From Cercophora sp. LCS_1 (Eukaryota > Ascomycota > Sordariomycetes > Sordariales > Lasiosphaeriaceae), in NCBI GenBank assembly GCA_036250225.1, contig JAPZLL010000011.1, forward strand, positions 434,001-498,000: a stretch of 64,000 nucleotides of DNA, in the 5' to 3' direction. The notes below the pieces were generated by a model. It worked only from the letters and a program-made list of their open reading frames with translations, was not told where the DNA came from and did not search any database. The position numbers and the translations under genes were made by a program. Below, piece after piece: positions 55,949-64,000 of the stretch; the stretch's first letter is position 1; the number at the start of each line of letters is the position of its first letter.

Positions 55949-56906
55949 ATGGACGTCCCTGCGGCAGCCAACGTCCTGGGAACACTCGGAGCAGTATGAC
56001 CCCCCCTGTAATTTGGAATTCCCGCATTTACTCTCTCTAAAGTCTCGCAGGTCTGCTGGTCAATCCAGGTGCGTGCTGCCCTGCCTGATACCGCGCCTCC
56101 CTCCCTCCCTCCCTCCCTCCAGCCACTAACAATAGCTCGCACAGCTCATCCCGCAGATCATCCTCAACTACCGCCGCCACCACGCCACCGGCCTCCAGCC
56201 CTCAATGATGATGCTCTGGGCCTGGGCCGGCGTCCCGCTCGGCGTTTACAACATCGTCTCCGACTTCAACGTCGCCCTGCGCATCCAGCCCCAGGTCCTC
56301 ACGGCGCTCAGCCTGGTAACCTGGATCCAGTGCTACTACTACCAGCGCCGCTGGGCCATCGCCCGCTCGCTCGCGGCCGTGATCCCCGTCGCGGCGCTCA
56401 TGGCGGGTAGCCAAGCCGCGCTCATTATCGGCCTTGGCATCCTCAAAAACGAAAAACACGTCGACTGGCCAATGACGCTCATGGCGGTTTTGTCGGCGGT
56501 GCTTTTGGCGGCTGGTGTGCTACGGCATTATTGGGACATTTGGAAACATCGAACTGTGCGTGGGATTTCGTTCCTGTTTGTCGGGATTGATGCTGCGGGG
56601 GATGTGTTTTCGCTCGTGTCGATTCTGTTTCAGCCCGAGTTGGATGTGCTGGGGATTGTGATTTACGCGACCGAGTTTGTGCTCTGGTGTGGGATTTTTA
56701 TCTGTGGTGGGTATTATCATTTGTTGCCGTGGGTGAGGAGGAAGGTTTTGGAGGGGAGGAACGAGGATGGACGGCCGGAAGCGAGGGAGCAGAGTCAAGC
56801 GGTTGGGAATGTTGCTTTGCATGATTTGCCGTCTTCTACGTCAGTGTTTAGGACGGCGTCGAGCGAGTTTGCGGGGATGAGGCCTAGGGCCTTGGTCGCG
56901 TCGTGA
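55949..56906 (+). CDS. PQ-loop repeat membrane protein with an 18-nt microexon
   Basis: Seven-span PQ-loop protein related to lysosomal/vacuolar amino-acid exporters and SWEET-like carriers. Exons 55949-55993, 56051-56068 and 56145-56906 give 274 aa in phase. The PQ-loop is assembled across three exons: VLGTLGA, then VCWSIQ from the microexon, then LIPQIILNYRRHHATGLQPS. Membrane spans follow at SMMMLWAWAGVPLGVYNI, SLAAVIPVAALMAGSQAAL, LMAVLSAVLLAAGVL and FVLWCGIFICGGYYHLLPW. The second PQ motif is less conserved (IWKHRTVRGISFLFVGIDAA). Intron 2 holds a CCCT repeat and a CACTAAC branch. The coding strand is C-rich to 56460, then G-rich. Confidence 0.85.
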
Positions 56907-58723
56907 TAGTATTGGGAGAACTTAGCGCGTGGCATCGAGAACTGATGGGTGTCTTGACTCAAATATGTCTCAGTTTACTGGTGGAATGCCATTTTGATAA
57001 TCCGGCAACGACACAGCAATGACATATACTGATCTGGTGATGAACAACACACACACACGCACAGAACCCAGTGGTCGGCCTTCCAGGCCGACCTATGGGC
57101 AGGCCTTCCTCTGATCGGAGGTAGGCATATGGACGACGACGATAACAACGTAGGAAGACGACGTAGGGAAACAACAACGCACCTCGTCACCCCAGGAACT
57201 TCGTCATGGTGGTGAGTTGTTCTGTTCAATCTAAATCTGAGGCGCTGGCGCAACACTTATGCCCAGGCGTCACGTGCCCAGCACGTGACAGCCTGTTGCT
57301 CACCACCGTGACTATGTACAAAAACGGAAAGGCAACCGCAGGCCAGCTCTCCTTAGCCGTCACCCCAAGTCAATACGGCCAGAAAAATAAACCAGTAGAA
57401 TGAGAACTATATCCGCTCCTAAAGAAAGATATTAGGCGATGATCTTTCGACTTTCAAATGTCTATTGTAATTAGAGAGACTCGAGTTCAATACGGCGCTA
57501 CCCTGTAAATTGCCATCGACGCACCTCATAATTCGTGACGAGGATACACAATGGAAATCAAAACTTCTCATCATCTGGGAAACAGTTAAACATGAAGAAG
57601 AATACGTACAGAGCGACAATCGGGGAGTGCTAACGTGCTTGGGATTGTGAGAAGAGGAGAGAGGAGAGGACAGGAGAGGAGAAGGAGGACGGGCTGTCAT
57701 CATCGGCCTACGGTGCCGACCGAACCGGTGCCGTCTCATCTCTTGGCTCCCTAATCTCGTTTGTCGCGAATTTGTATCGACATGACCGTGTGACGCCCTA
57801 GTCGGCCTGGTGGCCAAAGTCACGGGAGCGAGATAAGCAGAGGCGTGTGTATGGCACTTTAGGGAGAGCGCTTAGCAGTTTCCTAGTCTTAAGATCGAGG
57901 TGATAACAGGTCGCTGTGACAGTTCCAAAACTGAAAAGATGTATTGAAAGGGACTTCTGCGTGAGAGGGAATCCTCATGTTGGGGTTGCCGATGGGCGCA
58001 ATTGCGAGAGCGCGAGCAGAAGAATCAAATGAGGGCAAAGTATTGCTGTGGACCTTGTCGTTTTTCAAGATAGGCATTTTTACCGTGTGCGTATGTGTTG
58101 TGCGTGGTATGCGGGAGGGAGAGGATTGGAGAGAGTTGAGGACTGTCTTGAAATTGCCGCAATTTTTAGGTTTTGTGTGGTCTGGCCAGTGTGACTTATC
58201 TCCCGAGACCCCCGATCCCGTCAGCCACGGCGTTGAGCGGACCATGTCGGATGGAAAGGGTCCCAGGCATCTTGCCAGCTTACAAGTGTGGATAACTAAG
58301 CTGAACTAACAAAGCCACTTCAGCTGGTGTGGGCTAAAATTGCTACGCCATACATACACCGGAACAGGAGGAAAACAACTGGCAACGCCTAAATCCTCGA
58401 GCACATATTTATGCTCCCCTATCGTTACGACCATGGCCAACCAGAACGGTTAATGCGCTTCTCAGTCAAATTGCGGGATAACAAGTAACTGGCATGGCAA
58501 TCCCTACTAGCTTGTTTAACACCCATCTTACGACCCTAGAAGGAACTAGCGCAGCAAGGAACTCTGCCCCTCCGCCTCCATAAAGTCTTGACATCCGCAC
58601 ATGTCAGCCATCCGGGATACCTCTTATTGCCAAGCGTGCGAGGCACAGCGATGACGCCGTCCTAGTCAATGAGGCCTCGGAGGTCGCCATCTTCCGACTG
58701 CCTTACTTTGTTTGTTGATACCG
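56907..58723. other. long intergenic region
   Basis: 1.8 kb between convergent genes. It holds an ACACAC tract near 57047, a purine-rich GGAGAG tract at about 57655-57690 and chance frames. A 63-codon minus-strand frame starting MPILKNDKVHSN at about 58078 might be a tiny gene but has no further support. Confidence 0.45.
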
Positions 58724-59516
58724 TTACATCTCGCAGCTGAAACTCTCCAAGACTGCCGACCGATCCGTATTCTCGTACTGAATGCCCCAGCCAAAGTAAA
58801 TCCTCTCGTCTTCATTTGGAAAACACGCCCCGAAAATCAATGCCCCGATTGCCGCCCGACGCTTCTCAGCGTTCACGCCCTGGTCCATGAGAGACTTGGG
58901 CGACTGGACTTGAAGAATCGCTTGGATGGACAAGAAAACATGATCCTTGATGAGAAATTGGACTTTGGGGAATGAAGCGGCGAAAAAGTTGTCTAGTTGG
59001 TTAATCTCAATCACTGTTCTCATCATGTGCCTATGAACAGGGTTGTTGCCATCGATTCCAGCAATCTTGCAGAGAAGCCATGAAACCCTTCTCTCGACTT
59101 GTGCTTTTACAAATTCGTATCGCCTGTATAGCCAGAATGCATCGCACTGGAATGAAGACCAGCTGAGTTGTCGCGAATGAGACATAACGCACCTGCCACA
59201 ATGCGACAGGTGAGGTCTTGGATGCTTACTTTGCCAAAGTCGCGGCTCGATCGCTGAAGGGCCACCGGCGGATCCAGCAACAACCTTAGAATAAGTGAAA
59301 AGCTTGGAGCGTGGTTCGAGTGGCCTGCTAGTTCTAATGTGCTGCTTTTGAAGCCTTGAGACTCACAGTACGGGACGATGGTACTCAGCTGAGATGACAG
59401 CACTCTGTCATCCTAGGGTCAGTCACAGGACTGCACTTAAGGCGGGTGGTCACGTCTCTTGAACGGATGATGGCGGTGACATTATGACAAGGGAATTCAT
59501 GAAAACGCAGTGCCAT
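58724..59516 (-). CDS. unrecognised helical protein
   Basis: Proposed exons 59516-59454, 59412-59230 and 59146-58724 give 222 aa in phase. Intron 2 has a canonical GTAAGC donor and TTCCAG acceptor. Intron 1 is only 41 bp and less sure. The best sequence is in the last exon: CDAFWLYRRYEFVKAQVERR, RMVIEINQLDNFF-like TVIEINQLDNFFAASFPKVQ and DEERIYFGWGIQYENTD-like end. No signal peptide or membrane span. Not recognised. A fragment with related character (59594-59821, VLALLSKSFRWTAEQHDELW) lies just upstream on the same strand, so the locus may be a larger or duplicated gene. Confidence 0.4.
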
Positions 59517-60523
59517 CCTCGTTGATATGAAAATATTTGCGTCCACTTGTTCCTGTTGTCCGGGGTGCAAAGGTACCTACGGAGGCTAACGACTCAGTGA
59601 TGAGTGTAATATGATTCAGCGGTCAGGTAGTCACTGTGAATAAAACAATACCAAAGTTCATCATGTTGTTCGGCCGTCCAGCGAAAACTCTTCGAGAGAA
59701 GGGCCAAGACAGTTGAGTCAATATTAAGTCTCTTGACTGGACGTCCACATGCTTGAATAGCGCCGAAAGGTTGTTTCTTACGTCTGAGGACAGATCCACA
59801 CATGATCATATTTGTAAACAACGTGCCAAATCTAGAATTGGGAAGTTGTGTCGTCCATGGTCACATCTGCGACATCTACCAGTCATGCCGGTAGCGCTGG
59901 ACAGATCAAGGCCCTTGTATGGATACCCATGGCCAATGAACTTGTTTACGCGGGGACGATGTTCAACCCATCTGTGTGGAATAGATGTAACAGAAAGTTC
60001 CCAACGATGATGGAAAATGGGGAAAGGGTGAACCACTTGAAACGATATAAGAGTGGTACTCTGGGTACTTAGGTAGGTAGACAAAGGCTGCTGGCTACTC
60101 TTTACGGAGGTGCAATGCAGCCTAAGTCCTTCTACCTAGGATTTATTTAGGGGGTGGGTACTCGCTGTCAGGGGCAAAATGCAGGCTTCAAAGACTTCCT
60201 CGCTCGACGAATGGGTCTACTTCTTCCAAGACTTCTTCTCTATCTGGACGCCTGGGCGTTTGCTGCTGCGGGCTATATTTCACAATACGTATTTATGTCA
60301 ATTATCCAGTTCAGCACAAACGAAAATGATTTTGAAATTCCGGCTTCACATGAAAGATCACATTCTGAGCGCCCAAATATCCATCTATGCCGTGTCTTAC
60401 CCTGCAATCCACTCCATATTCAGCATCCGAATCACTTGGGACAATACAGTACAATACCAACCTGAACATCTACCCCAAAATTTTCCAACCGATGAAATCC
60501 CGCAACACACGCTCACTCGAAGT
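59517..60523. other. intergenic, possible further exon or relic at 59594-59821
   Basis: No complete gene found. The minus-strand stretch 59594-59821 reads like protein but ends in TGA and has no clear splice partners. TATA-like sequences at 60045 are of unclear use. Confidence 0.35.
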
Positions 60524-62347
60524 TCACGCTTCCAGTTTCTTACTGTCAGCCTGGTCTTTCTTGTTTATCCTGTTCTTCTCCCATCTGTACCAGCCAACGG
60601 CTACAAGGAATGTGGCTACCATCAAGGGAACTGATACGGCAAAGAACTGCCACAAAGCCGTTTTGGAGACACGCCCATTATCGTAACTGGAACTAGATGT
60701 GCTTGTGTCGTCTGAGTCCGGCTGATATTTGACGACGTCGGTGCCGAAAAAGGTCGAGACAAAAGTCATGGGGAGGTATATCAGCGTGACGACCGTGATG
60801 ACTTTCATGACCACTGCATCGAGGCCTGTCCTTCTTTGTTGTCGCCACATGATGTGCGTGTACGCCTCTTGCTTTGCGGCGTTTTGAGCGCTAAGATGTT
60901 GAACAAGCTACGCTCCGGTTAGTTCCATACTACACATCGATGGGGATGGGAACTGAGGTAGGTAGACTGACGATTTCCTTTCTGTCCTTGGCAATCTGCA
61001 AGGCGAGGTTCGCTCTTTTTAGTTGCATGCTAATGTCGTAGATGTACTCATCTAACTGGGAGACGAACTCTTTGACGCTCCATTTTGCCGCTGCTGCATC
61101 GGCTTGGGGCCAGGCAGGATCTTCGACCAAAGCGGTGTAGAATGTTCCCAGTCTCTTCATTACCGCGATGTTGGACTCGAGACAGGTGATAGTGTCAGTC
61201 AGGTATTGTTCACGATCTTGTACAATGATGAGGCCGTCTCTATCCCATCTCACCCCATTCTCAGCGCTGGCTTGAATGTTGACATATTGTTGTGTCTAGT
61301 CAGGCTGGTCAGTCACGCCCACGTATCACCAATGTCATGATGAGAAGTCATAGGGTGGGTTCATACGATCTTTTCGACAATTTCCTCGGAAGACTGAACA
61401 TGCCACCGCCATTCTTCACTAGCCCATCGACAATAATGCACGATCATCTCGAGGCTGGTGTTAAAGGCCTGGGAAGGTGTACCAAATCGGGCAGATTGGT
61501 CTTTCTTCTCATGGATGTGTTCCTGGACCAGGTCATGGATTCCTTGCAACGGATCCCCGATGATCCAAAGCTGTGTTCCGTATTGAATGTCAAATTGGTG
61601 GTAGAAGACCGCCGAACGCACTCTCCACGTCTTGTTGATAGGGGACGAGTCATCCTCGGATTTGAGTGCTATGCTTTTGAGAGTGTAGCACAGCTGGTAA
61701 CGCTTCCCGCTCCGGCGGAGGGCCGGAATGTCCATGCTAGGCATAGTGTTTCGGAATGTCTTCTCGGTCCTGAAACCGCTGAACCGTGTACTTTCTCGCT
61801 CTTCTGCATTTTTGGGCCCAAAGGTATACAGGAAATCGAGAAAGCACGGCATCACCTGGTAATACGCAAGAATCCTCTTTAACGCGGCTGGTGTGATTTC
61901 TAGGGGGGCCACGGAGCTTGCCGTGGTCAAGAAGCTTCGGTGCCACGTTAGAATGTGTCCAGTCCAGTTTGTATTGAGGAGGTTACAAGCAGGAGCTTAC
62001 ATATATCTGCACTGCGGATCGGGTTTAACCTCAACAACCATGGCAGCATCCTTTCCCGTATCCCGAGGGTCTAGTTGAAAGCAATCCCCTAGCCAATCAC
62101 CCAGTTGCTGCTCCGTCTTGAGGTTCTTCTGATCGACCTTCCCTGCTTGTGAGACGTCCCAATATGGGACGAAGAATTGGGCCTCCGGAGCAAACAGGTT
62201 GAGCTCCCTCTGCCGTGAACTGAACCGCTGCTGGTACAATTGAAGAAGCGGGAGGCCGTATCGAGGTCGTTCCACCGCCTTCACTGGGTAAATGCCATGT
62301 TGCTGGCATGACTTGAGGTACGGCCTCGGGATAATATGTGCAGACAT
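60524..62347 (-). CDS. CorA-like Mg2+ transporter family protein (fungal, GMN motif replaced)
   Basis: Four exons in phase, 62347-62001, 61934-61367, 61295-60972 and 60907-60524, give 540 aa from the ATG at 62347. The long N-terminal domain includes FVPYWDVS, CRYIFLTTASSVAPLEITPA and MPCFLDFLYTFGPK, then a helical stalk (ASAENGVRWDRDG...LDEYIYDISMQLKRANLALQ). Two C-terminal membrane spans are VVMKVITVVTLIYLPMTFVS and ALWQFFAVSVPLMVATFLVA. The CorA pore motif GMN is replaced by GTD in STFFGTDVVKYQ. Such fungal CorA-like proteins form a large group of uncertain transport ability. Introns 64-71 bp. Confidence 0.85.
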
Positions 62348-62934
62348 CTTCGCCCCAATTACCTGTTGAGCAGCAAAAGCTCGTCGCGCTTGTTTTGGTT
62401 AGACAAATCGACCAAGAGCGTGGAAGCCGGGAGCAATGGGTGACGTTGAAGTTTTATTGTCGGAAAAAGCCTTGCCAGGGTGGCACGAGACATGTACGCG
62501 ACGTGTTTCGCCTGGCTGAAGTGGCTTTGCCCGACGGGAGGCGCCTGACCGTTATGCTCTGACCCTGTCGATTGCTCGTCTGCAGATTGGACATGGCATG
62601 GTGGGAGCCCTGTGGCACAATCACAGCGAAGGAAATGGAAAACGAAGACTGGTCGAAAATTTCCTTCCAATCATTTCCGACTCAGATTCCCCATTTTCGC
62701 GGGAATTTTTAGCTTCACACAGCGTCACTAAACGTACAGCGCAAACACGTTGCCTCTTTCCACAGCATCCCTTGGTCCACTGGGTCTTCCTCCCCACACC
62801 CAACCTCACAGCACATCAAATCACGGGACGCAAGGCTCCATCAAAGGACCATGCAGGTCACACAACATCTGCATGGCTGCCTAAGGGACCTGTACCACGA
62901 TATGGTCAGGCAATAAGGCAACGATGTTTCCTGA
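62348..62934. other. intergenic between two minus-strand genes
   Basis: 587 bp, promoter of the CorA-like gene and 3' end of the next. Nothing else seen. Confidence 0.45.
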
Positions 62935-63428
62935 TTACTCATTTTCTTCATCCGACCCCAAGTCGCGGGATTGCGACTTGTCGGGTCGTTCTCGGACGCG
63001 CTTTTCCTGTCGGGGATCTTTCACCCTGAGGTTGTCAATGGCCTTCCAATCTTGAGCTTCAAGCTTCCGAGGAAGCCACACAGTGTAGTGATCCTTGAGC
63101 AACTTCTGGGCGTTAGGGGTGTCCAGGTTGGCATGCGCGCAGGGAGAGTGCGACTGACCGTGGGTCGGCAAAGTGGCGATCGGACGTAATCCACCTCCTC
63201 CCTCAAGTACTTCTCAAGCACGCTCCATGGTAGTGCGTACCCCTTTATCACCTCCCTGACCAAGTTTTCAGCATCCCGGACGTATGGCTCGGTCAGAATC
63301 TTTTTAATCTCGCCAGGCTCGGGCGATCTCGTGATGGGCTGCGGGTTGGGAGCCGTGTTCTCGCGACGTCCGAAGCGCCGCCAGCTGAGGCGTGTGGTGG
63401 CGGGCGGGGGTTGCTGGTCGGTGGCCAT
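62935..63428 (-). CDS. small conserved-looking protein of unknown function
   Basis: Exons 63428-63159 and 63105-62935 (53-bp intron, GTCAGT donor, CGCCCAG acceptor) give 146 aa in phase. The ATG at 63428 starts MATDQQPPPATTRLSWRRFG. The central helix DAENLVREVIKGYALPWSVL and the segment DYVRSPLCRPTKLLKDHYTV continue smoothly over the splice, which supports the model. The end is charged (KDPRQEKRVRERPDK, then SDEENE). No signal peptide, fold or family recognised. Confidence 0.6.
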
Positions 63429-64000
63429 CGCGACGGCCAATTATTTCGTGCTACGCGATTAACGGGGCAAACGCGACCAGCGGGCTCGAAAGAAGCGTAA
63501 AATTGGCAAGCAAAACTCTCAATTCTCCTGTTGAGTTGCCTGAATTTGAGGAGTGCGAGAGGGCCGAGAAAGTTTTATTTCGTCAACAAACTTATCGACC
63601 GTCAGCCCAAAGGTAGGCAACCACGCCTCTCTCACCCCTCTTCCCCTCTTTTCGCCGACTTTGACCGCAGATTTCACCCGCAAGGCTCCCGTGGCCCGCG
63701 GCCCACGCTGTTCACCCCAGCACGCACGGATGCGGGATGCAGAGTCTGGTCCCTCGATTGGGTGTCGCAGAATGGTGCTGTTCTCGAGTCCAGGATCCTT
63801 CGCCGGACCCCCGAAATGCGGCTCTTCTGAATTGACGGCCTCCCGCCAAAATACGGGATGGGCGTTGTGTCCAGCGGCAACTCTCGAACATCTGCGGCGC
63901 AGGCACCCGCGCCGGCTACCATTTCCACTGAGTAAATCTGAGTGTCATGTTGCCAGAACGTTGACTCGTGATAAATGTATCGCCGGGAAGCCGAACCTGC
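63429..64000. other. right edge, no gene seen
   Basis: Upstream region of the last minus-strand gene. Open frames here lack protein character. It may include the start of a gene beyond the window. Confidence 0.4.

Noticed and set aside
57889..58309. Overlapping frames on both strands near 58 kb
   Set aside because: Neither has domain-like sequence, splice support or promoter signs; a 63-codon frame starting at about 58078 remains only a possibility.
1..64000. tRNA, 5S rRNA, other RNA genes and CRISPR arrays
   Set aside because: No cloverleaf with matching T-loop, no 5S-like internal promoter and no regularly spaced repeats were found by eye; a covariance-model scan would be decisive.

Overview
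This window looks like nuclear DNA of a filamentous ascomycete, most likely a Sordariomycete and perhaps of the Sordariales/Chaetomiaceae type. The genes have short GT-AG introns (mostly 45-90 bp, often with a CTAAC/CTGAC branch site) and GC-rich coding DNA, and several belong to families typical of Pezizomycotina: ATG26 sterol glucosyltransferase, CMR1, HET, FunK1-like kinase, Clr5, DUF6536, Hce2. Gene models were built by eye from reading frames and splice sites. Models said to be 'in phase' give a coding length divisible by three.

Region 1 (1-29 kb) is mostly core and metabolic: ATG26, CMR1, an Mtf2-like mitochondrial protein, a class-III aminotransferase, a secreted Hce2 protein, a hexapeptide acetyltransferase tail-to-tail with an ADP-ribosylglycohydrolase, a broken small secreted protein, a ClC chloride channel, an ankyrin relic, a FAD monooxygenase, an MDR alcohol dehydrogenase, a P450 with a problematic 5' end, and a small cysteine-rich secreted protein.

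Region 2 (about 29.8-54.3 kb) is an accessory island. It holds decayed and intact regulators and signalling genes: a C2H2 protein overlapping an opposite-strand gene remnant, a Clr5/C2H2 protein, a gene-poor repeat-bearing stretch (33.7-36.1 kb), a DUF6536 membrane protein, a compact FunK1-like kinase, a second Clr5 protein, a secreted cysteine-rich protein, two pseudogenes with in-frame TAG codons, a HET-domain protein, and a tandem pair of 'WYC' zinc-finger paralogues, one frameshifted and one intact. The content resembles non-self recognition or accessory loci, but no function is shown by sequence alone.

Region 3 (54.3-64 kb) returns to ordinary genes: a small heat-shock protein behind heat-shock elements, a PQ-loop membrane protein with an 18-nt microexon, a CorA-like transporter and two proteins I do not recognise.

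Two patterns cut across the window. At least six genes switch from a C-rich to a G-rich coding strand part-way through. Several breaks fall on G/C homopolymers, while others are TAG codons that a C-to-T change in CAG would produce.
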